Origin: an uncultured Verrucomicrobiota bacterium
Lineage (GTDB): Bacteria > Verrucomicrobiota > Verrucomicrobiia > Limisphaerales > CAIYYI01
NCBI GenBank assembly: GCA_903930345.1
Contig: CAIYYI010000601.1
Coordinates: forward strand, 1 to 32,627
Reading direction: 5' to 3'
DNA: 32,627 nt
Below, one piece after another: positions 7,682-14,802 of the stretch; the stretch's first letter is position 1, and the number at the start of each line of letters is the position of its first letter. A program made the position numbers and the translations under genes. Under the pieces are notes generated by a model. It ran no database searches. It was not told where the DNA came from and worked only from the letters and a program-made list of their open reading frames with translations.

Positions 7682-8029
7682 TTAGTAGCGGTTGCGTCCG
7701 CCGCCACCACCGCCGCCGCCGTATCCGCCGCCGCCGAATTCACGGCGACCGCCACCACCACCGCCGCCGCCAGTGCGCTCTTCGCGAGGCTTGGCAACGT
7801 TGACAGTCAGGGCGCGACCATCCAGTTCTTTGCCGCTCAGACCGGCGATGGCCTTCTGGGCCTCATCGGCTGTGCTCATGGTCACGAAACCAAAGCCGCG
7901 GGGGCGATTGGTCATGCGATCCATCATCAGGTTGGTCTCGGTGACCGTGCCGTACGCGGCGAACGCGTCCTGCAGGTCGTTTTCAGTGGTATTGAAGGAA
8001 AGATTTCCAACAAACAATTTATTACTCAT
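7682..8029 (-). CDS. RRM-type RNA-binding protein with Gly-rich tail
   Basis: The 115-residue protein has one RNA recognition motif, with RNP2 'LFVGNL' (residues 5-10) and RNP1 'RGFGFVTM' (44-51), and a C-terminal tail from about residue 87 made almost only of Gly, Arg and Tyr (long Gly runs, 'RREFGGGGYGG', ending RNRY). This is the architecture of the bacterial/cyanobacterial Rbp and plant GRP family of single-RRM proteins, which bind RNA and are often cold-induced. It has a good promoter 135 bp upstream and a strong terminator, so it is monocistronic with a long untranslated leader. The RGG/Gly tail may promote RNA binding or condensation. No Shine-Dalgarno site is seen at the ATG. Confidence 0.93.
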   Translation of the reverse strand: MSNKLFVGNLSFNTTENDLQDAFAAYGTVTETNLMMDRMTNRPRGFGFVTMSTADEAQKAIAGLSGKELDGRALTVNVAKPREERTGGGGGGGGRREFGGGGYGGGGGGGGRNRY

Positions 8030-8246
8030 GTGACGTTATACTGTCCGACTAACCGCACTTCCACAGCTGTTCCCGACTATCGGGCTTGAAATCATCACAG
8101 AAACGAGTCCACATGAAGATTCACCATGCCTTGAAAGAGACAAGCTATCTAACAGACACGCCCTTTATCGTTCAGTTCGGGTGGATTGGCAAGAACTATT
8201 TTCAAAAATCTTTACTCCGCGCCATCCGGGCAAGGCCGGAGCCGAT
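8030..8246. other. Non-coding leader and promoter region of the RRM gene
   Basis: Apart from the promoter at 8164-8192 and the leader it defines, nothing is seen here. No terminator was found for the GH81 operon, which reads toward this region. Confidence 0.4.
8164..8192 (-). promoter_or_regulatory. Sigma-70-like promoter for the RRM gene
   Basis: On the minus strand, TTGCCA (8192-8187) and GATAAA (8169-8164) are separated by 17 bp, matching the -35/-10 consensus at 5/6 and 4/6 positions. Transcription from here would begin near 8157 and leave a leader of about 128 nt before the ATG at 8029. The leader holds a small hairpin (CCCGA-TAG-TCGGG). Confidence 0.45.
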
Positions 8247-8414
8247 TCATGGTTCATGGTGACTGCAGCCGCTAGAACCGCTGGGGGGCTGGGTGACGCT
8301 GGCAGATTCAACCATCGGGATCCATGGGCAAGAGCCGACGCATTGGTCAGGGCCTCCCAGGCGGTTGCCCAGCAACGGGATGGCCAGGAGGAGGCGCAGG
8401 GTGGCGGGTTTCAT
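8247..8414 (-). CDS. Possible small ORF coupled to the GH81 gene, or remnant of a signal peptide
   Basis: An ATG at 8414 overlaps the GH81 stop codon (ATGA), and a 55-residue frame follows. Its first 20 residues, MKPATLRLLLAIPLLGNRLG, look like a signal peptide: basic start, hydrophobic core. The rest (Cys, Pro, Ser rich) has no recognisable character. It may be the leftover 5' end of a lost exported-protein gene that was the last gene of the sigma/FecR/GH81 operon, or a chance frame. Overlap with a stop codon is also seen twice more in this window in clear operons, which is the reason for listing it. Confidence 0.25.
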   Translation of the reverse strand: MKPATLRLLLAIPLLGNRLGGPDQCVGSCPWIPMVESASVTQPPSGSSGCSHHEP

Positions 8415-10648
8415 TGGACCGTCAGGGTTTGGGGCTTTGCCACGAGTTTGGTCCCGTCGGAGAAGGTGACGGTGAGCGGAGCGGACTGGTAGTTGTACAC
8501 GGCGTAGGTTTTCCGGCCGCCTTTCCGGAACACGTTGGCGATCGGGTAATCCGCCTGCACGCCGGCGTCATTGCGCCCGAGGGTGTCCAGGGTGTGGATC
8601 CAGTGGTACATGAAGGCATGGGTGTTGCCCCCCTCCAGCTTGCACTGCGGGTTGGCCTCCAGGTAGGCGGCGGCGGCGGCCGGGTCGTGCAGGGCGTAGA
8701 ACATGATCACTAGGTCGCCCCAGCCGGTGTTGTAATCCCGGCCTCCCTTGCGCTTCTCCACGATGCGGTCATGGTTCTTCTTCACATACTCCGGGTGGCG
8801 GCCCATGTAGAACGAGGCCGGCGTGAATGGCAGCCAGTTGATGCCGTGGATGCAGTCGATGTCCCCGGAGAACCAGGTGCCAAACGCCCCCTTGCCCCCC
8901 CAGACCATGCCCAGCGCCACGTTGGGGTAATCCTTCGGGTAATTCGTGGCCTCCACATCGAACCAGTACTCCTCCACGGCCGTTCGCTCCGTGTTGAACA
9001 GGAACAGCCCCGTGTCCCGCAGCGCGGCGTCCCCGGTCGCCTGGCCCCACAGGATCATCCCGTACCACGCGTTCATTGATTCGGAGGACGACTCCTGGTT
9101 GTTGCCGTCGGCGAAGTTGGCGTCGCCGGAGGCCCAGGAGTGGCCGGCGTATTTGTCGAAGCAGCGCAGGTAGGGGAACAGGGAATCGCGTCGGTCCGGC
9201 GAGGCGATGTCGCGGATCAGCATCTTCACCATCGGCCCCCACGCGGCCGCCCAGGCCCGGTCCCGGCGCGCGACCTCGGCGGCGGCGCGGATGAAGTACC
9301 CGTAGTGGAAGTGGTGGTCATTCAGCGAGCTGTCGCTGCCGTAGGAGGGGCGGCTGCCGACCAGCGTGCCCCAGGCGGAGTTATAATAGAAGACCGGCTG
9401 CTCCTTGCCCGGGGCCGCCGTGAACCAGTTTTCCAGCCGGCGCTTCAGTTCGTCCACAAACCCCTTTTGCAGCTCCGGGGCGGCAGCCGCCTCGGCGATG
9501 CCGGCCAGCGTTGCCAGCCGCCCGAGGTGTTTCCCCTCCCAGTATGTGTCAGCAAAGCCCGCCGGTTTTTTGGCCGCCTCCGCCCGGAGGTAGCCGAGCA
9601 GCCGCTCCCGGTCCGGGATGCCTTGGGCGGGGAACATCGGCAGCACCCCCTGGATGGGCACCTCCGTGGTGAAGCTGCGGCCCTCGCCCACCTTCAGTAG
9701 GCCGCGCACGGAACCGTATGTCAGCTCCGTCAGTTTGCTGGTGGCGTACTTCCATTGGTGCGGGTAGAGGGCGAACAGCGTGCCGGTCTCCGCGCCTTCC
9801 CACGGCTGGGTGGTGAACTGGTAGGTGGCCCTTACCCGGCCGCCCTCCGGCTGGTAAACCACCCGGGTGTCGGTGACGTGGGCGTAGGCGTATTGGCGGA
9901 ACCGGGCCAGCGTCTGTGGCCGGTTGTCCGGCAGCAGGGCCACGGAGAAATAAGTGCGGCCATTGGCTAGGTTGGTGAACGCGGTTCCCTCCAGCCCGCT
10001 CCAGGTGGAGCCGGTCGCCCCGAACAGCCCGTAATGGTGGCCGTTCACCGTGAGCCCCAGCACGGCCTCCCGGGCGCCGCCCGACCAGACCTGTGGCGCC
10101 CTGGCAAAGGTCACCGTGGGGTTGCCCCCCGCATAGCGGGCGTACACAAACGGGCTGCCGTGGCCGAAGCTGGCCCGCAGGGAGGCCGGGCCTGCCGTCC
10201 AGGCCGCCGTCACAAACCAGTCCGAGTACCCCGCGCAGTCCGCCTGCGGGAACGGGGCGGCGGAATGGCCCAGCCGCAGATCGCCTTCCCGGCCCACGCC
10301 CCCGCCAAAGATGCCGGCGGCCGCGCCATGGACATTGGCCCCGGGGTAGCTGATCGACAGCCCGTTGGAGGTGCAGACCATGGCCAGCGGATGCGCAAAC
10401 AGGTTCTGGGAGTACTTCTGCCAGGCTAGAGAGCTCCACCATTGCCCGGTCAGCATCGGCCCCTGGAAATCAGCGGTCTTGTAAATGGTTTCCGGCAGCG
10501 GCTTGCACGGCTTGGGCCGGGTGGTCAGGTAGCCGCCTGCCCCCGCCTGGACGACCGGCGCGGCCTCTTCGGCGGCGTTGGCCAGGGGGTAGCTTACGGC
10601 CAGCAGCAGCAGGCAGGCGGGCAGGGTGGTGAGTTTGAAGGTGTTCAT
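8411..10648 (-). CDS. Exported GH81-type endo-beta-1,3-glucanase
   Basis: The 745-residue protein has an N-terminal signal peptide (about 1-25, 'LPACLLLLAVSYPLANA') and the features of glycoside hydrolase family 81: an N-terminal beta-sandwich, then an all-alpha catalytic domain with 'SDSSLNDHHFHYGYFI' (about residues 437-452), 'SGDANFADGNNQESSSESMNAWYG' (about 505-530), 'LFLFNTE' and 'HGINWLPFTP'. The Asp of the DHHFHYGYF stretch and the Glu residues of ESSSE correspond to the family's catalytic acid and base. GH81 enzymes cut laminarin, callose and curdlan-type beta-1,3-glucans by inversion. It is the last clear gene of an operon with an ECF sigma factor and FecR-LamG protein, 22 bp downstream of the latter. 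The ATG at 10648 avoids overlapping the FecR gene. Confidence 0.92.
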   Translation of the reverse strand: MNTFKLTTLPACLLLLAVSYPLANAAEEAAPVVQAGAGGYLTTRPKPCKPLPETIYKTADFQGPMLTGQWWSSLAWQKYSQNLFAHPLAMVCTSNGLSISYPGANVHGAAAGIFGGGVGREGDLRLGHSAAPFPQADCAGYSDWFVTAAWTAGPASLRASFGHGSPFVYARYAGGNPTVTFARAPQVWSGGAREAVLGLTVNGHHYGLFGATGSTWSGLEGTAFTNLANGRTYFSVALLPDNRPQTLARFRQYAYAHVTDTRVVYQPEGGRVRATYQFTTQPWEGAETGTLFALYPHQWKYATSKLTELTYGSVRGLLKVGEGRSFTTEVPIQGVLPMFPAQGIPDRERLLGYLRAEAAKKPAGFADTYWEGKHLGRLATLAGIAEAAAAPELQKGFVDELKRRLENWFTAAPGKEQPVFYYNSAWGTLVGSRPSYGSDSSLNDHHFHYGYFIRAAAEVARRDRAWAAAWGPMVKMLIRDIASPDRRDSLFPYLRCFDKYAGHSWASGDANFADGNNQESSSESMNAWYGMILWGQATGDAALRDTGLFLFNTERTAVEEYWFDVEATNYPKDYPNVALGMVWGGKGAFGTWFSGDIDCIHGINWLPFTPASFYMGRHPEYVKKNHDRIVEKRKGGRDYNTGWGDLVIMFYALHDPAAAAAYLEANPQCKLEGGNTHAFMYHWIHTLDTLGRNDAGVQADYPIANVFRKGGRKTYAVYNYQSAPLTVTFSDGTKLVAKPQTLTVQ

Positions 10649-10670
10649 GGTTTTGGTTATCAGCGATTGT

Positions 10671-12230
10671 TCACTCGGCCCGCGCTTGGCGGGTCCAGGC
10701 GGTGGTGGGGCGTCCCAGCTCAAATGCGCGGCGCACTTCCCCGGCGGTTATGGCGCGGCCCAGCAGGGCAAACTCGTCCATGCCCGCCACCAGGTGGCGG
10801 GGCGCGTTCCCCCGCCAGTTGCCCAGTTCGGCGGGGCCGATGACCAGCGGTGCCGGGCTCAGGGCCGCGCCCGTTCCGGCTAGCTCGCCGTTGAGGTAAT
10901 GGCTCACGGACTGGCCATCAAAGGTCGTTGCGAGCTGCACCCATTGGCCCAGCCGCTCCGGGGTGATCACCGGCGGTGTCATCACCGCCTCCCAGTTGGG
11001 TTCGGGCCGGGTGGATTCCCGGGCTATCCCCAGCCGCAATTGTCCGGCCCGGGTCAGCTCCCAGCGCAGGGTGCCGGGGGCCTGACCTTCTGGCATCAGC
11101 AGCGCATGGAAATTGTTGGGCAGGGCCTCCACCCGCACCCAGGTCAGCAGGGTCACCGCCTTCAGCGCGCCCGGCACCTCCAGGCGCACCCGGTCCCCGG
11201 AGCCCTTGAATTGCAGGGCGGTTTTGCCCGGCCACCGGCCCTCCGCCCACTGGCAACCCACGATGTCGCCCTGCGTGCCGGCGGCGCGGTTCGTTAGCAC
11301 CCGGTTCCAGGGCTGCTCGTTCGCAAAGGTGAAATGCGCCAGCAGGGCCGGATCCCGGCCCCATTCGCCCGCCGACTTTTCCCATGCCGCCTGGCGTTGT
11401 CGCCCGTCGGCGGAGGCCCGTTGCGCCAGCTCCGCCTCGCCCAGGAAGCGGGCGCGGTCGGCGGGCAGGGGCACCAGGGATTCCACCTCCACCCGCACCG
11501 CCTGGCCGCCGGTCAGCTCGGTGGCCGGAGCCCCGCCGGTTGGCCGGGCTACCGTGACCCGGCCGGTGAACACATGCACCTCCGGCACCCGGTTCGTGAC
11601 CACGCTCATGCCGAACGCTGTCCCCAGGTCCACCACCGTCATCCGCCCTGATCCCACCCGGAATCCCCGGGCCAGCTCCGGCACTTGCGCCGTCAGCCGG
11701 CCGGTGGCCAGATACCCCTCTCGGGTTGACACCAGCCGGAACTCTGCCGGACCCTCCACCACCACGCGCGCCCCGCTGTAAAACTCTACCTGCACCGCGC
11801 CGGATTTGAGCCGCAGGGTGCCCGGTGACAGGACCGCCCCCGGCGACCGTGCCGCCCCGGCATCCGCCCATTCCACCCCGACCACTTGGGCCAGCACGGC
11901 GACGCCATTGGAAACCCGTTCCTCTCCCGTCACTCCCCCCCGCCACAGGATGGCGAGCAGGAGGAGGACGGCGGCGGCGGCCAGCACCGGTGCGGCCCGG
12001 CGCCACCAGGACACCCGCACCACCCGGTTCCCCGGTTCCGGCGCGGCCGTGCCCAGCCATTCCAGGCGTGCCGCCTCCTGCAGTAGCCCATGCACTGCCG
12101 CCTGCTCCCAGAACTGTCGGCGCGCTGCCGCGTCGGTGGCCAGCGCCCGGCTCAGCTCCGCCGCCTCTGCCGCCGTCAGGCGGCCCTCGAAATGCGCCTC
12201 GATCAGCGCCTCCAGTGGCTTGTTCCTCAT
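10671..12230 (-). CDS. FecR-LamG transmembrane regulator (putative anti-sigma factor)
   Basis: The 519-residue protein has a short cytoplasmic N-terminus (1-76) with the 'LIEAHFEGRLTAAEAAEL...LATDAAARRQFWEQAAVHGLL' pattern seen in sigma-associated FecR-like proteins of PVC bacteria, one membrane helix (about 78-96), a periplasmic FecR domain (about 110-250; 'LKSGAVQVEFYSGARVVVEGPAEFRL', 'DLGTAFGM', 'VHVFTGRVTV'), and a C-terminal LamG/concanavalin-like jelly-roll (about 310-510, with 'ALKAVTLLTWVRVEALPN', 'HYLNGELAGTG', 'MDEFALLGRAI'). It overlaps the sigma factor gene by four bases (ATGA), so translation is coupled. A likely model is that a ligand bound outside by LamG alters the grip of the inner end on the sigma factor; the ligand is unknown, with beta-glucan an obvious guess from the GH81 gene downstream. 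Confidence 0.88.
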   Translation of the reverse strand: MRNKPLEALIEAHFEGRLTAAEAAELSRALATDAAARRQFWEQAAVHGLLQEAARLEWLGTAAPEPGNRVVRVSWWRRAAPVLAAAAVLLLLAILWRGGVTGEERVSNGVAVLAQVVGVEWADAGAARSPGAVLSPGTLRLKSGAVQVEFYSGARVVVEGPAEFRLVSTREGYLATGRLTAQVPELARGFRVGSGRMTVVDLGTAFGMSVVTNRVPEVHVFTGRVTVARPTGGAPATELTGGQAVRVEVESLVPLPADRARFLGEAELAQRASADGRQRQAAWEKSAGEWGRDPALLAHFTFANEQPWNRVLTNRAAGTQGDIVGCQWAEGRWPGKTALQFKGSGDRVRLEVPGALKAVTLLTWVRVEALPNNFHALLMPEGQAPGTLRWELTRAGQLRLGIARESTRPEPNWEAVMTPPVITPERLGQWVQLATTFDGQSVSHYLNGELAGTGAALSPAPLVIGPAELGNWRGNAPRHLVAGMDEFALLGRAITAGEVRRAFELGRPTTAWTRQARAE

Positions 12231-12775
12231 GGCTGTCCTTTCGCCAGCTGGCCCTGCACGCAGTCCCGGAGGAACGCGCGCGCCTTGGAGAGCGCCACGC
12301 GCACGGCCGGCTCCTTCCACTCCAGTTGCCGGGCGATGGTCTCGGAGGCCAGCTCGCTGTGGTAGCGCAGCCAGACCAGCTCCCGGGCGCGGGGGGCCAG
12401 GCGGCGCAGGCACTCGCGCAGCGCGGGCAGGCGCTCCTGGAGGAAGGCCTCGTCCGGGGCGTCGTCGCACAGGGCGGCCAGGGCCTCCTCGGTGAGGGTG
12501 GGGGAGGTCGCGCGGCGGCGCGCCTCGAACAGCTTGAACCGGGCGATGGCGCAGGCCCAGGCGGTGAAGTTGCTCCCTTCCCGGTAATCCGCCGCCCGCC
12601 GGGTGACGACCAGGAAGGTCTCCTGGAGCACGTCATCGGCATCGGCGAAGCCCGGCTGGAGGGAGAGGATGAACGCCTTGATGATGCCCTGGTGCCGGAT
12701 GAACAGCTGCTGGACCCGGGCCGGGGCATCGCCTCCAGCGGGTCCATCGTTCGTCTCTGGCCGGTTTTCGTTCAT
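12227..12775 (-). CDS. ECF RNA polymerase sigma factor (Rhodopirellula/Verrucomicrobium type)
   Basis: The 182-residue protein has region 2 ('LFIRHQGIIKAFILSL', 'ADADDVLQETFLVV', 'FTAWACAIARFKLFEARRR') and region 4 ('LRECLRRLAPRARELVWLRYHSELASETIARQLEWKEPAVRVALSKAR'), but no regions 1 or 3, so it belongs to the extracytoplasmic-function group. The short form and wording match the TIGR02989-like sigma factors typical of Planctomycetes and Verrucomicrobia. It should direct RNA polymerase to its own operon promoter and perhaps other glucan-use genes. It is first in the operon, with an ATGA overlap to the FecR-LamG gene. Upstream (12776 onward, minus strand) I found no convincing standard promoter, which would fit self-recognition by this sigma factor. 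Confidence 0.92.
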   Translation of the reverse strand: MNENRPETNDGPAGGDAPARVQQLFIRHQGIIKAFILSLQPGFADADDVLQETFLVVTRRAADYREGSNFTAWACAIARFKLFEARRRATSPTLTEEALAALCDDAPDEAFLQERLPALRECLRRLAPRARELVWLRYHSELASETIARQLEWKEPAVRVALSKARAFLRDCVQGQLAKGQP

Positions 12776-13119
12776 CGCCGTACGCCTATAATGCCCCGGG
12801 AGGCCTGAATGTTACCAAACAAAAGGAGGCCGTGACTGCGGGCGGCTCAGAATCGCTTAATTTATCTGGCCGAGGGCAGCGGATCCTTGGTGGTTTTTCG
12901 CCCAAACTCTTGTGGTGTGGAAGGTAGTGAAAGATGAAGGAAGCAATATAAGCCCGAGTTCTCGAAACTGCCTCCTCGGCGGACCGCCCTTGCTCGTCCC
13001 GGTTCCCTGATCCGCCAAGGCCCGCAGCTTCATTTTTCGTTTTGCGGTTGCGCAATCTGCAACCACAAAAAAACCCGGGCGGCTTATGGCCGACCCGGGT
13101 GGTTGATTGGAAAACCGGC
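12776..13119. other. Intergenic region before the sigma operon
   Basis: This 344-bp stretch holds the terminator of the neighbouring oxidoreductase (13066-13100) and the upstream region of the sigma operon. An extra hairpin (13046-13064, GGTTGC/GCAACC, no T-run) was noted. I see no gene and no good sigma-70 promoter. Confidence 0.4.
13066..13100 (-). terminator. Rho-independent terminator after Gfo/Idh/MocA gene 1
   Basis: On the minus strand, ACCCGGG-T-CGGC-CATAA-GCCG-CCCGGGT makes an 11-bp stem with one bulged T and a 5-base loop, followed by a run of seven T, about 20 bp after the stop codon. Confidence 0.85.
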
Positions 13120-14550
13120 TCAGAGCTGCCAACCCTTGCGGTAGTCGCGCTTCACCCAGGCATTCAGCTCGGGGAGGTTTTTCACCTTCATGTTGGGGCC
13201 GTCCCATTCCACCTTGCGACCCACGCCGGCCTTTTGCGCCAGGTTGCCCAGGATTGCGAACTCAGTCAGGCGCGTGCCGTACTCAAAGCTCACCGAGGTC
13301 TCCGGCTTGCCCGACAGGATGGCGTCGGTGAAGTCGGCGAAGATGTCCTTGGGCCGGGGCAGGGTTTTCTTGGGGGCAGTCGTCTGCTTCATCTTTTCCC
13401 AGGGCAGGATGTGCATCTTGTCGCCATAGGTGCCGGTGTAGATGATGCCCTTGTCCCCCACGTACAGGGTACCGCTGTCGCCCCGATCCAGTTCCTCGTC
13501 CGGGTACTGCTTCTGCAGCTCGGCCACGAGGGCGGGGAAGTTGCGGTCCTCGCCCACGGCGGCGCGGAGGTTGCCCTGGGGTTTGCCCTTGGCGTTCTTG
13601 TGGAGCCCCTCGTACCAATAGACTTTCAGCGGGGCCATGTCCTCTCGGGCCGGGATGTCCCAGCGGATGCGGCTGCCGATGGGGTAGCGTTCGTCGCTGC
13701 CGCCCCGGATCTCCTCGGCCTCCATGCTGGTGGGGTGGTCAATCTTCATTGCCCAGAACAGGCCGTCCAGCACATGGCAGCCCATGTTGCCGATGGAGCC
13801 GTTGCCGAAGTCAAACCAGCCATGCCACTCGTGCGGGTGGATGTCGCTGTGGAAATCGCGGTAGGGCGCGGGCCCGATGTATTCGTCCCAATGCAGCCCG
13901 GCCGGGACGGGTTCCACGGGGGGCCGGGGGCCTTCGCCGCCGTTGGCGCGGTTGGTCCAGCTATGGGTTTCGGTGACCTTGCCGATCACGCCGCCACAGA
14001 TGTACTCGCAGAGGTTGCGGTAACCTTCCATGCAATGCCCCTGGTTGCCCATTTGGGTGGGCACCTTGTATTTGGCGGCCATGGCGCGCAGTTGGCGGGC
14101 CTCGCCGATGTCGTGGCAGACCGGTTTTTCGCAATAGACCGCCTTGCCCAGTTGCATGGCGATCATGGCCGGCAGGGCATGGTGATGGTTCGGGGTGGCG
14201 ATGAACACGGCATCAATCTCTTTGCCCAGCTTGTCGAACATGCGCCGGTAGTCGGTGAAGGTGGCGATCTTGCTGCCGTCCAGGTCCTTGTTCTTCATCC
14301 ATTTGCGGACGGAATCAAACTGCTTGTCGTACACATCCACCATGGCCACCAGATTGTGTTTCTGACGGTTGATCACCTGGTCCAGGTGGCTCATGGCGCG
14401 GCCGCCGCAGCCAATCATCACGCAGTTGAGTTTCTTGCCGGCATCCGCCGCCAGGAGGAGGTTGGGGCCGGACAAATAGCGGGTGGCGGTCAGGGCACCG
14501 GCCGAGAGGGCGGCACGCTGGAGAAACAATCGGCGATTCAAGTTTTTCAT
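13120..14550 (-). CDS. Tat-exported Gfo/Idh/MocA family oxidoreductase 1
   Basis: This 476-residue protein begins with a Tat signal (N5-R6-R7-L-F-L-Q, then an Ala-rich hydrophobic stretch) followed by a Rossmann nucleotide-binding fold ('VMIGCGGRAMSH', G47-x-G-G), 'AVFIATPNHHHALPAMIAM', 'VYCEKPVCHD' and a C-terminal alpha/beta domain with 'YLDELD...', 'WHGWFDFGNGSIGNMGCHVLDGLFW' and 'FADFTDAILSGK'. Such exported members are frequent in PVC bacteria; the Tat route suggests the cofactor is bound before export, as in glucose-fructose oxidoreductase. Substrate is unknown, but a sugar or sugar-derived compound is expected. Start at the ATG 14550 is preferred, as ATG 14553 and 14568 are also in frame; it is divergent from the HzsA-like gene. 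Confidence 0.92.
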   Translation of the reverse strand: MKNLNRRLFLQRAALSAGALTATRYLSGPNLLLAADAGKKLNCVMIGCGGRAMSHLDQVINRQKHNLVAMVDVYDKQFDSVRKWMKNKDLDGSKIATFTDYRRMFDKLGKEIDAVFIATPNHHHALPAMIAMQLGKAVYCEKPVCHDIGEARQLRAMAAKYKVPTQMGNQGHCMEGYRNLCEYICGGVIGKVTETHSWTNRANGGEGPRPPVEPVPAGLHWDEYIGPAPYRDFHSDIHPHEWHGWFDFGNGSIGNMGCHVLDGLFWAMKIDHPTSMEAEEIRGGSDERYPIGSRIRWDIPAREDMAPLKVYWYEGLHKNAKGKPQGNLRAAVGEDRNFPALVAELQKQYPDEELDRGDSGTLYVGDKGIIYTGTYGDKMHILPWEKMKQTTAPKKTLPRPKDIFADFTDAILSGKPETSVSFEYGTRLTEFAILGNLAQKAGVGRKVEWDGPNMKVKNLPELNAWVKRDYRKGWQL

Positions 14551-14705
14551 CATAAAAGTCGTGGCCACCCACCCGGACCCGGTTCGGTTGACCGTCAGAG
14601 CGGGACGCTGGAGGGCGTCACGCTGGGACGGATGGCCAGGTGGTGCTGGCGATAGACTGCCAGAATCCGGCCGATTGCCAATGAGGAAATTGCGGTATCC
14701 ATAAC

Positions 14706-14714
14706 GGGGGGGGG
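14706..14714 (+). repeat. Nine-G homopolymer in a divergent promoter region
   Basis: A run of nine G lies between the oxidoreductase gene (start 14550) and the HzsA-like gene (start 14803), 39 bp before a -35-like box. Such runs can slip in replication or sequencing. It is in a non-coding position. Confidence 0.4.
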
Positions 14715-14752
14715 CAATTCATGCGGAATGTGGATTGCGGCAAAATCAAGGA

Positions 14753-14781
14753 TTGGAAAAGGATGGGGCTCGGTTTAGACT
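14753..14781 (+). promoter_or_regulatory. Possible promoter of the HzsA-like gene
   Basis: TTGGAA (14753-14758) and TAGACT (14776-14781) are separated by 17 bp. Each matches the sigma-70 consensus at four of six positions. A start around 14788 would give a leader of about 15 nt. This is a weak match and is given with low weight. Confidence 0.3.
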
Positions 14782-14802
14782 GCCTCGAATCAAGCACTGT
14801 CT

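Noticed and set aside
7682..7790. The Gly-codon-rich repeat (GGC/GGN) as a CRISPR or structural DNA repeat
   Set aside because: It is the coding sequence for the Gly-rich tail of the RRM protein, not spaced repeats.
13042..14655. A 537-codon plus-strand frame over Gfo/Idh/MocA gene 1
   Set aside because: It is a shadow of the real gene and crosses its terminator.
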